Shown here: piece by piece, positions 17,329-26,052 of the stretch
How the letters are laid out: each line of letters begins with the position of its first letter
Numbering within the stretch: the first letter of the stretch is position 1
Source of the DNA: Sphingomonas sp. 32-62-10
Lineage (GTDB): Bacteria > Pseudomonadota > Alphaproteobacteria > Sphingomonadales > Sphingomonadaceae
Length of the DNA: 64,000 nt
Reading direction: 5' to 3'
Assembly: GCA_002280555.1 (NCBI GenBank)
Contig: NCEE01000002.1
Location: 19,477 to 83,476, forward strand
The notes under the pieces: generated by a model
What the model saw: only the letters and a program-made list of their open reading frames with translations
Told to the model about the DNA's origin: nothing
Databases searched by the model: none
Translations under genes and position numbers: made by a program

Positions 17329-17830
17329 GTACGTCGAAGAACGCGTGCGACAGGGGCACGCGCTGCTGATCGATATCCGCGAGGATGACGAGTTCGCCCG
17401 CCGTCACGTGCCGGGCGCGCTGTCCCGCCCGATGTCGCGTTTCGATGCCGTCGCGCTGCCCGAAATGGCAGGTACCGATGTCATCTTCACCTGCCGCTCG
17501 GGCATGCGCACCAGCGCTAACGCCGAACGACTGGCGGCACACGTCGGCGGGACGGGTTATGTGCTCGAAGGCGGACTGGATGCCTGGGCAAGGGCTGGAT
17601 TACCGGTCGAGGCAAATCGCAAGGCACCGCTTGAAATGATGCGACAGGTCCAAATCGTTTCCGGCTCGCTGGTTCTTGCCGGCGTGCTCCTCGGTTGGCT
17701 GGTGTCGACCTATTTCTTCGGGCTAGCGGCCTTCGTCGGCGCCGGGCTCACCTTTGCCGGCATCAGCGGTTTCTGCGGCATGGCGAAACTGCTCGCCTTC
17801 CTGCCGTGGAACCGGCCAGTCACCGTCTAG
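17297..17830 (+). CDS. Rhodanese with C-terminal membrane domain (YgaP-like)
   Basis: 177 residues. An N-terminal rhodanese domain (residues about 5-110) with active-site loop CRSGMR, Cys66 being the persulfide carrier, followed by a DUF2892-like region with two membrane segments (VSGSLVLAGVLLGWLVSTYF and FVGAGLTFAGISGFCGMAKL). This is the YgaP architecture. The ATG at 17297 has GGAG before it and lies inside the end of the ArsR gene in another frame; an upstream in-frame ATG at 17258 is less likely. Sulfur transfer at the inner membrane is expected, feeding persulfide to the dioxygenase. Confidence 0.88.
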   Translation: MPKSLIALKPEYVEERVRQGHALLIDIREDDEFARRHVPGALSRPMSRFDAVALPEMAGTDVIFTCRSGMRTSANAERLAAHVGGTGYVLEGGLDAWARAGLPVEANRKAPLEMMRQVQIVSGSLVLAGVLLGWLVSTYFFGLAAFVGAGLTFAGISGFCGMAKLLAFLPWNRPVTV

Positions 17831-17834
17831 CCCA

Positions 17835-18611
17835 GTGGACATCGCCACCATATCCTACCCAGCGGCCGTGCTCGGGGGTGCCGTTATCGGATTACTCCTG
17901 TCGGTCTTCGGCGGCGGCGGTTCTGTGCTGGCAACGCCATTGCTGCTCTACATAGTCGGGGTGCGCGACCCGCATGTCGCGATTGGGACGTCGGCGGCTG
18001 CTGTCGCCGTGAACGCGGCAGTTGGTTTGCTCATTCAGGCGCGGGCAGGGCGCGTCAAATGGCCCTGCGCGCTCGTGTTCGGCGGCGCCGGGCTGACCGG
18101 ATCGCTGATCGGCGCTCACGTTGCAAAACAGATTGATGGCACCCAATTGCTTGTGTGGTTCGCCGCAGCGATGGCGCTGGTCGGTGGATCGATGCTGCTA
18201 CCGCGTAAGGCAGAGGGCGATGCCGGCGTTCGCCTTACCACAGCGTTGACGCTCAAGCTCGCGCCTGCTGGTGCGGTAACAGGGCTGGCCGCGGGATTTT
18301 TTGGCATCGGCGGGGGCTTTTTGATTGTGCCCGGCTTGATGGCCGCAACGGGAATGACGCTGGCCAATGCCGCCGCATCGTCGCTAGTCTCGGTTGCCTT
18401 GTTCGGGGCGGCGACGAGCGCAAGTTATGCTGCATCCGGGCTTGTCGACTGGCCAGTGTTCGGGGCGCTCATTATGGGGGGGGCAATCGGCTCTGCCTTG
18501 GCTATCCCCGTCGGGAGGCTGCTAGCGGATCGCGCTGCGCTGGCGCGAACATCCTTCGCGCTTATGGTGCTGGCTACAGCGGCTTACGTCGCATGGCGAG
18601 CGCTGACATAG
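17835..18611 (+). CDS. TauE/SafE-family sulfite/sulfonate exporter
   Basis: 258 residues with about eight hydrophobic segments and the two glycine-rich repeats typical of the family: LLSVFGGGGSVLATPLLLY in the N-half and GLAAGFFGIGGGFLIVPGL in the C-half. The start is taken as GTG at 17835, 4 bp after the rhodanese stop; an earlier in-frame ATG at 17754 would lie inside the rhodanese gene. The family exports organosulfonates or sulfite; in bigR-type operons it is thought to remove sulfite made by the persulfide dioxygenase. From 18612 to 18877 I see no supported gene. Confidence 0.85.
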   Translation: MDIATISYPAAVLGGAVIGLLLSVFGGGGSVLATPLLLYIVGVRDPHVAIGTSAAAVAVNAAVGLLIQARAGRVKWPCALVFGGAGLTGSLIGAHVAKQIDGTQLLVWFAAAMALVGGSMLLPRKAEGDAGVRLTTALTLKLAPAGAVTGLAAGFFGIGGGFLIVPGLMAATGMTLANAAASSLVSVALFGAATSASYAASGLVDWPVFGALIMGGAIGSALAIPVGRLLADRAALARTSFALMVLATAAYVAWRALT

Positions 18612-18877
18612 TGCCCACCCTTGAAAGAAACTGAACCGCCCCCGTCGAGCGGTCCGTGTTGATTGCTTGTGCATTGGAACTGCTGCTGAACCGCGCCGCA
18701 GTCGCGGGAGGCTAGATGATTTACGCTGCGCGACCATGGGAAGGTCATCCAGCATGGATTAGTAATGTCGCTCGGCTGCTGCGGGCGGGATATCGCCGAT
18801 AGGCTTGAGTAAACGCCGATGACTGAACACTTGGCCCCACTCTCGACAGCTGAACGAAATGGGGCTTTAAATGGCCC

Positions 18878-19612
18878 ATGATAAGAAAAAGTCCCTGGAT
18901 TGCGCTGCTTCTCATCGCTGGCCGTGCCGAGGCCGAACCCACCAAGATCACGGTCAGGGTCATCAGCCAGGACGCCAAGTTTGTCGGCGACGCAATGGGC
19001 GGAGCACGCGTGACCCTTCGGGATGCCCGTAGCCGCAAGATTCTGGCGTCCGGCGTAACGGCGGGCGGCACGGGCGACACGCGCCTGATCATGGACTCCA
19101 GGGGCCGAAGTCCCATCCGGGCAACGCCGGAAGCGGCTTCGTTCACGACCACGATCGACATCGTCGAGCCGACTAAGGTCAAGCTCGAAGTCGAGGGACC
19201 GCTCAACCGGCCGGGGTCGATCATCCACGCGAGCGCCGAGCGTTGGATAATGCCGGGGCAAGCAACCGATCTTGGCAATGGCTGGATGATTGAACTGCCT
19301 GGATTGGCGATAACGCCCGACAGCACGCAGGAAGGTCAAACCCTTTCAATCAAAGCGAATGTCGAATTGATGTGCGGTTGTCCGATCACGCCCGGTGGAC
19401 TCTGGGATGCGGCTGAATATCGGGTCGAGGCTTCGATCTGGCGGGGGCGGCGACAGGTCAACGCAACACCGCTTGCTTTCGTAACGTCGCCTGGTGGTTT
19501 CTCGGTCAAGATGCCCGCTCCCGGCCCCGGACGCTACCGACTTGTGGTATTTGCCCAGAACGCAAAGACCGGGAACTCAGGCTATCATCAATCGACAATC
19601 AGCGTTCGTTGA
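18878..19612 (+). CDS. Exported protein of unknown function
   Basis: 244 residues. A short signal peptide (MIRKSPWIALLLIAGRAEAEP) precedes beta-rich sequence. From about residue 22 there is an Ig/transthyretin-like pattern (KITVRVISQDAKF, GGARVTLRDARSRKILASGV), and the C-terminal part reads like a second beta-sandwich ending in FAQNAKTGNSGYHQSTISVR. A MCGCPITPGGLW segment near 165 stands out: a CxC pair that could bind metal. The start has only a weak ribosome site. I do not recognise the family. It follows the sulfur operon after a 266-bp gap and precedes a converging methyltransferase. Confidence 0.65.
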   Translation: MIRKSPWIALLLIAGRAEAEPTKITVRVISQDAKFVGDAMGGARVTLRDARSRKILASGVTAGGTGDTRLIMDSRGRSPIRATPEAASFTTTIDIVEPTKVKLEVEGPLNRPGSIIHASAERWIMPGQATDLGNGWMIELPGLAITPDSTQEGQTLSIKANVELMCGCPITPGGLWDAAEYRVEASIWRGRRQVNATPLAFVTSPGGFSVKMPAPGPGRYRLVVFAQNAKTGNSGYHQSTISVR

Positions 19613-19692
19613 TTGTCGCTCTCGCTGTCCCGTCACAGGAGAGGCTCGCTCGTTACGCCCTTTGGCCCAATTTCATGCAGATAAGCCTTTGA

Positions 19693-20319
19693 TCATTCGG
19701 CTTTCACGGCGATACCTTCGACGAAGGGCAAATAAGCGGCGAACGGAAAGCTGGGTTCGATCTGCTGCGGCACCGACCCGATGATGAAACCCGCCGCTCG
19801 CATCAACCCAACGGTATCGCGGTTCAGATTGCAGCCAACCCCCACCACGCGTTGGATGGGATTGAGCCGATCCTGCCATTTGCGTCGCTCAGGATCCTCG
19901 CTCGCTACATGTTCGAAGAAGCGCAATGTCCCACCGGGGCGAAGAACACGCCAGATTTCGGCTAGGACACGGACTGGATCGGAAACGCTGCACAGCGTCA
20001 GGCTGGACACAACGCAATCGAAAGTCTGATCCTCAAACGGTAGGATTTCGCCGGCAAGAGCATTAATCGAGATCGACCAGTTCAGTCTGTCGATCATTTC
20101 TGCGGCGCGCTTGTTCATGCCGGTGGAAGGTTCCACCACCGACAACGACCGAACCAGATCCCGATTATAGAATGGCAGTGTCGCGCCTGTGCCGAAACCA
20201 ATCTCAAGCACGTCGCTCTCAACGCTTTCGACTAAGCGCTTTCGACGAGCGCGAATCTGCGGCGTGTCGAGTGAACGGTCCAAGAACCAAGGGAAGATGG
20301 TTTCTGAATAGAATTTCAT
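19693..20319 (-). CDS. Class I SAM-dependent methyltransferase
   Basis: 208 residues. Motif I is VLEIGFGTGATLPFYN, motif II region SVVEPSTGM, then FDCVVSSLTLCSVSDP and the post-motif WRVLRPGGTLRFFEHVAS. The pattern, with CNLNRDT and GFIIGSVP in the C-terminal half, resembles the Methyltransf_11 proteins related to mammalian METTL7 and to phospholipid methyltransferases. Substrate not readable. It is a single gene facing the exported-protein gene, and its 5' side is the 213-bp gap before the GPH transporter gene. Confidence 0.82.
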   Translation of the reverse strand: MKFYSETIFPWFLDRSLDTPQIRARRKRLVESVESDVLEIGFGTGATLPFYNRDLVRSLSVVEPSTGMNKRAAEMIDRLNWSISINALAGEILPFEDQTFDCVVSSLTLCSVSDPVRVLAEIWRVLRPGGTLRFFEHVASEDPERRKWQDRLNPIQRVVGVGCNLNRDTVGLMRAAGFIIGSVPQQIEPSFPFAAYLPFVEGIAVKAE

Positions 20320-20473
20320 TTCGCCACCATATTCCGCCCTGAAAAGATTTGATGCAACTCGTCATACAAGGTTGTGGCCAACCGGGGCGGCAGCCATCCA
20401 CCTGCACTGCTGGTGGTCTGAGCCCCAACCAGCCAAAGCCATTTTGTTGCTGGTGCGATCCACCAAACATACC

Positions 20474-20493
20474 CTAAGTTGGAATTCTAAGGA
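20474..20493. promoter_or_regulatory. Dyad CCTAAG-N8-CTAAGG upstream of the GPH/BVMO genes
   Basis: Imperfect inverted repeat 40 bp before the transporter start, arms CCTAAG and CTAAGG with a TTGGAATT spacer. The position suits an operator for the transporter-monooxygenase pair. No regulator gene for this island is visible, and a single short dyad may be chance. Confidence 0.3.
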
Positions 20494-20532
20494 TCGTTCG
20501 GTCAACGGGCGCGTCGGGGGAGATGTCTGGTC

Positions 20533-22008
20533 ATGGCGATGACGCCAATCACGTTGGTAACAAGGCTATCCTTTGGCGCCGGTGCGGTTGCCAATGGCAT
20601 TAAGACCGCAAGCTTTACCACATACCTGATGCTCTATTACAATCAGGTAATTGGCGTTTCAGCCGCGATCGTCTCGCTGGCTGTCGCTGCCACGCTGGTT
20701 GTCGATGCATTTGCTGATCCCATTATCGGGCGCTGGAGCGATGTAACGCGGTCGCGATGGGGAAGGCGACATCCCTTTATCTATGGCTCGGCCGTCCCCA
20801 CGGCTATCTTCTTTACCGCGACATGGTTTCCACCGTCAGGCATGACCGAAATCCAGACCGGGTGGTGGATTTTTGTCATGGCAACGCTCACGCGCATGGC
20901 ACTGAGCGCCTATGAGATCCCCACTTCGGCAATGGTTTCCGAATTGACCGACAACTATGGCGAACGCACCAAGCTTTTCTCGTTGCGCTATCTTTTTGGG
21001 TATGTAGGCGCGTTTGGCTTTACCGCTTTTGCGCTGACATTCTTTCTGGTCGCGACTCCTGAATTCCCCAAAGGGCAGTTAAACCCAGCTGGCTATGGCC
21101 CGTTTGCACTGATGGGCGGAATTTTGTGCTTCGTTGCGATCATGGTTTGCGGCCTTGGAACCCATAGCCGGATTCCCATGCTCCGGCAGCCGAACAACGC
21201 CGAGCCGACGCTGAGCACCGCCGCCCATTTTCGCGAGATGTTTCAGTCATTCAACCATCGTGGCTTCCTGTCGATCTTTGGTTTTGGCGTCTGCAAATAC
21301 ACAGCGATCGGCCTGTACAGCGCGATGACACTGTATTTTGCGACCTATTTGTTCAAGCTGACATCAGGCCAGACTGCGATCCTGACCCTTGACAGCCTGG
21401 TCGCGGCTTTCATCGCAGCCCCGCTTGCGCCCTATTTTTCGCGACGTATCGGCAAACGGGCGAGTTCGATGATCTTCGCCATCCTCGGCATTGTCATCGG
21501 GCTATCGCCGCTCGTCCTCAGCTATGCTGGTTTGTTCTACCGTCCGGGAGATTCCGCACTGGTCCCCGTACTCTTTGTCATTGGCGCAGTTTATGGGGCG
21601 ATGATCGCAATGTCGCTCATCAACACATCGTCAATGCTGGCAGATGTGGTCGAGGACAGCGCAGTGGAAACCGGTAGCCACACTGCCGGCACGTTCTTTG
21701 CTGCATCCTCGTTTATGCAACAATGCGCGACAGCGCTTGGGACAGGTATTGCGGGCATTGTGCTGACATTGTCGGCGTTTCCAGTGAAAGCCAATCCAAC
21801 CACAATCGATCCGGCTGCGGTTGACAGCCTGATCGCCTATTATGTGCCGACGACGTTTCTATTGTGGATTGTCGGTGCCGCGATTCTTAGCTTTTATCCG
21901 ATCGATCAGGCACGGCATGAACGTAATTTGGCAGCGCTTCGCGCGCGGGAGGCAGAAGCGATGGCCAACGAGGCGGCCAATTTGCCGTTGGGAGCACCCG
22001 CGCGATGA
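20533..22008 (+). CDS. GPH-family MFS transporter (MelB-like symporter)
   Basis: 491 residues, about twelve membrane segments. The N-terminal TRLSFGAGAVANGIKTASF and VDAFADPIIGRWSDVTRSRWGRRHPFIYG contain the DPxxGxxSDxTxSRxGRRxP signature loop of the glycoside-pentoside-hexuronide:cation symporter family. Although founders carry sugars, sphingomonad members often sit in aromatic, steroid or terpenoid catabolic clusters. Its stop overlaps the start of the monooxygenase gene (ATGA), indicating coupled translation and that it probably imports that enzyme's substrate. The ATG at 20533 has GGGGGAG ten bases upstream. Confidence 0.88.
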   Translation: MAMTPITLVTRLSFGAGAVANGIKTASFTTYLMLYYNQVIGVSAAIVSLAVAATLVVDAFADPIIGRWSDVTRSRWGRRHPFIYGSAVPTAIFFTATWFPPSGMTEIQTGWWIFVMATLTRMALSAYEIPTSAMVSELTDNYGERTKLFSLRYLFGYVGAFGFTAFALTFFLVATPEFPKGQLNPAGYGPFALMGGILCFVAIMVCGLGTHSRIPMLRQPNNAEPTLSTAAHFREMFQSFNHRGFLSIFGFGVCKYTAIGLYSAMTLYFATYLFKLTSGQTAILTLDSLVAAFIAAPLAPYFSRRIGKRASSMIFAILGIVIGLSPLVLSYAGLFYRPGDSALVPVLFVIGAVYGAMIAMSLINTSSMLADVVEDSAVETGSHTAGTFFAASSFMQQCATALGTGIAGIVLTLSAFPVKANPTTIDPAAVDSLIAYYVPTTFLLWIVGAAILSFYPIDQARHERNLAALRAREAEAMANEAANLPLGAPAR

Positions 22009-23795
22009 GCACGCAAATCGACAAATCGGCACTGCTTGAAAAATATCGGGCCGAGCGGGACAAAAGACTGCGTCCGGACGGTAATGAGCAATATCGCCGC
22101 ATAACGGGTCAGCTCGCGCATTATTTGGACGATCCCTACACACCGCGCGTTGAGCGCGAACCGAAGACCGACCATGTCAGTTTTGCCTTTGTCGGCGGGG
22201 GCTTTGCAGGGCTCGTGACCGGTGCGCGGCTTGTTGAAGCGGGAATCAAGGACGTCCGCATCATTGAAAAGGGCGGCGATTTTGGCGGCACCTGGTACTG
22301 GAACCGGTATCCCGGCGCGCAGTGTGACACGGCATCGATGATGTATATGCCGCTGCTCGAAGAAACCGGGCATATGCCAAGCGAAAAATATGCACACGCG
22401 CCGGAGATTCTCGCCCAGTGCCAGCGGATCGGGCGACAATTTGGACTATATGATCATGCGCTGCTGCATACGGAGGTCAACGACCTGCATTGGGATGATG
22501 TGGCATCGCGCTGGGTGATCGAGACCAATCGCGGTGATCGCTTTACCGCCGACTACATCGGGTTGGGAACGGGGCCGCTCCACGTTCCAAAGCTTCCCGG
22601 CATCCCCGGCATCAGCGCATTCCAGGGCCATAGCTTTCATACCAGCCGATGGGATTATGCCTATACCGGAGGTGACCCATCTGGGGCGACGATGACCGAG
22701 CTCGCCGACAAGCGTGTCGCGATCATCGGCACGGGGGCAACCTCAATCCAGTGCGTTCCGCATCTCTCGCGCGCCTGCAAGGAACTTTATGTCGTACAAC
22801 GCACGCCTTCGTCGGTCGATATACGGGCCAATCAGCCAATCGATCCAACCTGGTTTGCCGAAGTGGCGACCCCGGGCTGGCAGAAGCGTTGGTTGGAAAA
22901 CTTCACTGGCAATCAGGGGCTAGGTACTGCTGAGCAAGACTGGGTGATGGATGGCTGGACTGATCTATCCCGCCGCATTCGGGCGCGCATTATGCAGTTG
23001 CCGCGCGATCAGATGAAACCAGCAAATATGCTCGCGGCATATGAGGATTCGGATTTTGAAAAGATGGAGGAAATCCGCGCCCGGGTCGACGCCATCGTCG
23101 CGGATCGCGAGACGGCGCAGAAATTGAAGGCTTGGTATCGCCAGCTTTGCAAGCGTCCCTGCTTTCACGATGCGTATCTTCAGGCATTCAATGCGCCGAA
23201 CACCCACCTGATCGACACCGATGGAAAAGGTGTTGAGGCAATCACCGCGCGTGGTTTTATCGTGGCCGGTGTCGAACATGAAGTCGATTGCATCATTTAT
23301 GCATCCGGCTTTGAGGTTGGCACTGAATATGAACGCCGCGCCGGTTTTGACCTGAAGGGACGCAACGGATTGAAGCTGTCCGAGGTCTGGGCTGAAGGGA
23401 TGCGGAGTAAGCACGGCATTCATGTCCATGGCTTTCCCAACGCATTTTTCGTTCAGCCAACACAGGGGGCAAACCTCATCTCGAATGTGCCGCACAACCT
23501 GACTGAAGCGGGCGCAACAATCGCTCTGATCGTAAAGGAGGCAAGGGCACGGGGAACCAAGCAAGTTGAGGTTACGGCCCAAGCACAAGAAGCTTGGGTC
23601 AAGCTCTTGCTCAGTGGAATGGGCCGCATGATCGGTTCGCTCGATTGTACACCCGGCTATTACAACAATGAAGGTCAGGAACCCGGAATGGCTGCGAAAC
23701 TAGCCGTCGGTTTTCCTGCCGGTGCGCTTGCCTATTTTCGTTATCTTGAAGAGTGGCGGACGTCGGGGAAATTTGATGGGCTGGAGTTCCGTTGA
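22005..23795 (+). CDS. Baeyer-Villiger-type flavin monooxygenase
   Basis: 596 residues. Inserts oxygen next to a ketone using FAD, NADPH and O2. The first Rossmann motif is FVGGGFAG (residues about 62-69); the BVMO fingerprint FxGxxxHxxxW is met by FQGHSFHTSRW (206-216); a second nucleotide motif IGTGATS follows near 241. An N-terminal extension of about 55 residues before the Rossmann fold resembles that of cyclopentadecanone, steroid and PAMO-like BVMOs, as does the length. The neighbouring transporter (overlapping) and P450 (159 bp downstream) suggest oxidative breakdown of a cyclic or terpenoid ketone. The substrate is not predictable from sequence. Confidence 0.9.
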   Translation: MSTQIDKSALLEKYRAERDKRLRPDGNEQYRRITGQLAHYLDDPYTPRVEREPKTDHVSFAFVGGGFAGLVTGARLVEAGIKDVRIIEKGGDFGGTWYWNRYPGAQCDTASMMYMPLLEETGHMPSEKYAHAPEILAQCQRIGRQFGLYDHALLHTEVNDLHWDDVASRWVIETNRGDRFTADYIGLGTGPLHVPKLPGIPGISAFQGHSFHTSRWDYAYTGGDPSGATMTELADKRVAIIGTGATSIQCVPHLSRACKELYVVQRTPSSVDIRANQPIDPTWFAEVATPGWQKRWLENFTGNQGLGTAEQDWVMDGWTDLSRRIRARIMQLPRDQMKPANMLAAYEDSDFEKMEEIRARVDAIVADRETAQKLKAWYRQLCKRPCFHDAYLQAFNAPNTHLIDTDGKGVEAITARGFIVAGVEHEVDCIIYASGFEVGTEYERRAGFDLKGRNGLKLSEVWAEGMRSKHGIHVHGFPNAFFVQPTQGANLISNVPHNLTEAGATIALIVKEARARGTKQVEVTAQAQEAWVKLLLSGMGRMIGSLDCTPGYYNNEGQEPGMAAKLAVGFPAGALAYFRYLEEWRTSGKFDGLEFR

Positions 23796-23954
23796 GCCGG
23801 CTTACCGCACTGCATACCGGACCAAAGCTGCTTCTTGTGCGGCCGGTTACTGAGGTTGCATTTCCGCAACCGAGTTTTTGAGAGCTGGAGCCTATCATCT
23901 GCGGATGCCGGTTCGTAAGGACGTACCAGCGGCGCAATCAGAAATGAGACGAGC

Positions 23955-25172
23955 ATGAACGAGGTTCCGACAGGCCTTCAGCTTACGGTCTTTGACGAGA
24001 CATTCCGCAACCGCCCGCATGAATTTTTTGATGTTTTGCGGCGTGTCGATCCAATTCACCACGACACAATGCTTGGCCGAATCGCGCTGACGCGCGCAGC
24101 CGATGTCGCGGCGGTTTTAAAGGATCGCAGCCTCAGCGTCGATCAGAGCAATGCCGGGCCGGACAGCATTGTCCAGAAATTCCTAACCGCGCAGGACCGT
24201 GAAGCTCCGCGTTCGATGCTGGTGCTGGATGATCCGGAACATGGCCGACTGCGCCGGTTGGTCAGCTATGCGTTCAACGGTCGCGCGATCGACGCGATGA
24301 AGCCTAAAGTGGCGGCGATTGCAGATAGTCTGCTGGACGCGATCGATGGTAAGGATAGCTTCGATTTGATCGAGGCTTATGCCGCGCCGCTTCCGATCAT
24401 TGTCATTGCCGACATGCTTGGCGTTGATCCTGCCGATCGCGGTGAATTCCGCCGCTGGTCAAAAGGGCTCGCGAATGTTTTCTCGCCCATTCGGACGCCC
24501 GAACTCCTCGCTGGGTTGAAGGCAAATAGCGACGAACTGTCAGCTTATTTCGGCCGCGTTGTCGCCGAAAGGCGCGCCGCACCGCGTGAGGATCTCATCA
24601 GCGCGCTGATCTCTGTCCAGGAAGGTGGCGACAGGCTGAGCGACGAAGAAATCGTCACCATGTGTAACTTGCTGCTGCTCGCCGGAAACCTGACCACCAC
24701 CGACCTGATCGGCAACACCGTGCTGGCGCTTCTGACCCACTCGGACCAGCGGGCAAAACTGATTGCCCGGCCTGAATTGGTTGCCGAAGCAGTCGAAGAA
24801 ACCCTTCGCCGCGACCCGCCGGTGATGCAGTCTTTACGCATCCCGACTGAGGATCATGTTATCGGTGGTGTGAAGGTGACGGCAGGATCAGCCATTACCA
24901 CTTTTTTGATGGCGGCAGGGCAGGATCCGGCGCTTCACGCCGACCCCTTAGCCTATGATATCGAACGTACCGACAAGACACATTTCGCCTTTGGCGGCGG
25001 AGTTCATTTTTGCCTGGGTGCGCAGCTTGCGCGCGCAGAGGCGCAGATCGCGATTGCCCGGCTGTTCGAACGCCTGCCGGGCTTGGCGATCGCCGGGAAG
25101 CCCATAGAGCGCAACATCTCGGCGGCGTTTAATGGCGTAAAGGAACTCTGGGTGATGCCCCGCACAGGATGA
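23955..25172 (+). CDS. Cytochrome P450, bacterial class I type
   Basis: 405 residues. The heme loop is FGGGVHFCLGAQLAR with the thiolate Cys353; the ExxR pair is E282/R285; the I-helix reads LLLAGNLTTTD (242-250), with the usual acidic residue before the Thr replaced by Asn-Leu, a mildly unusual oxygen-activation groove. It is soluble, as expected for a ferredoxin-dependent P450, but no ferredoxin or ferredoxin reductase gene is in the window, so electrons must come from elsewhere. The disabled IS6-like element begins 41 bp after its stop, marking the island's right edge. The ATG at 23955 has only a weak ribosome site. Confidence 0.92.
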   Translation: MNEVPTGLQLTVFDETFRNRPHEFFDVLRRVDPIHHDTMLGRIALTRAADVAAVLKDRSLSVDQSNAGPDSIVQKFLTAQDREAPRSMLVLDDPEHGRLRRLVSYAFNGRAIDAMKPKVAAIADSLLDAIDGKDSFDLIEAYAAPLPIIVIADMLGVDPADRGEFRRWSKGLANVFSPIRTPELLAGLKANSDELSAYFGRVVAERRAAPREDLISALISVQEGGDRLSDEEIVTMCNLLLLAGNLTTTDLIGNTVLALLTHSDQRAKLIARPELVAEAVEETLRRDPPVMQSLRIPTEDHVIGGVKVTAGSAITTFLMAAGQDPALHADPLAYDIERTDKTHFAFGGGVHFCLGAQLARAEAQIAIARLFERLPGLAIAGKPIERNISAAFNGVKELWVMPRTG

Positions 25173-25213
25173 TGCCGGGTTGGTAATCGCATTGTGCAAT
25201 CGCGGCTCGGAAG

Positions 25214-26052
25214 GGCATTGTCAGACCAATGTGGCAGTAGACGACTGGTGCTGATAGCGGACGCGAATGAGCCGAAGATCCAGAGCAAAGCCTCCCTCCC
25301 CATTCCGCTGTTTCAACTCATCCCCCGAGGTGATCCGGCTGGTGGTCATGATGTATGTCCGATTTCCGCTGTCGCTGCGAAACGTCGAGGACCTGCTATT
25401 CGAGCGCGGTATCGACATCTGCCACGAGACGGTGCGGGTGTGGTGAAACAGGTTTGGGCCAATGTTTGCCGGCGACATTCGGCGGCAACGGATCAATCGC
25501 ATGCGCGGGTTTCGCCATTGGAAATGGCACCTGGATGAGATGTACTTGAAGCTGAATGGCGAGATGGTCTACCTCTGGCGCGCCGTCGATCACGAAGGCG
25601 AAATCCTCGAGAGCTACGTTACAAAAAAGCGGGACAAATCAGCCGCTCTCACTTTCATGAAGAAGGCGCTAAAGCGCCACGGCCAAGCTGGAACCATCGT
25701 CACTGATGGGCTCAAATCCTATCCCGCAGCCATGCGCGAATTGGGAAATCTGGATCGTCGCGAGATGGGCCGATGGGACAACAACCGCGCCGAAAACAGT
25801 CACCTTCCCTTCCGACGAAGGGAGCGCGCGATGCTTCGGTTCAGGCGAATGAAGACATTACAAAAGTTCGCCTCGGTGCACGCCAACGTCCACAATCACT
25901 TCAACCTTGAACGCCACATCGTCGATCGCCAAACCTTCAAAGAACGCCGCTCAGCCGCACTGGCTGAGTGGCAGTCGCTTGCCAGCTAAGCGTCGAATTC
26001 AAAGCCCGATCTGCATCGTCGAGAGACGAGTTCGCACAAGACTGACAGCACC
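25214..26052 (+). mobile_element. IS6-like insertion sequence, nearly complete but disabled
   Basis: About 839 bp, a normal length for IS6-family elements. The left end GGCATTGTCAGACC at 25214 is matched by an imperfect inverted right end (GACTGACAGCACC, about 26040-26052). The single transposase gene fills most of it. No 8-bp target duplication is evident: the flanks are CTCGGAAG and CCATCGAC. A degraded second copy begins immediately after the right end. Ends and family are by eye. Confidence 0.75.
25267..25989 (+). pseudogene. IS6-family DDE transposase, interrupted by an in-frame stop
   Basis: Read from the ATG at 25267 (MSRRSRAKPP) the frame runs 240 codons to 25989, the usual IS6 transposase length, with one in-frame TGA at 25444-25446 (codon 60) between ...ETVRVW and NRFGPMFAGDI. 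Related sequence at 26.1 kb has CGG (Arg) at that position. Downstream, the catalytic residues are intact: WHLDEMY (Asp), VTDGLKSYPAAM (Asp) and NNRAENSHLPFRRRER (Glu). An in-frame ATG at 25462 could start a 175-residue product carrying the catalytic core but lacking the N-terminal DNA-binding part. Full-length product requires readthrough, so it is called a pseudogene. Confidence 0.8.

Noticed and set aside
18612..18877. Possible IS or transposase remnant between the TauE-like gene and the exported protein
   Set aside because: The minus frame there has no catalytic motif and I could not match it to the IS ends seen elsewhere; left as unassigned.
25462..25989. Treating the 175-codon frame as an intact short transposase
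   Set aside because: Codons 1-65 of the family are present upstream in the same frame from 25267, separated only by one TGA, so the truncated frame is the 3' part of a broken gene.
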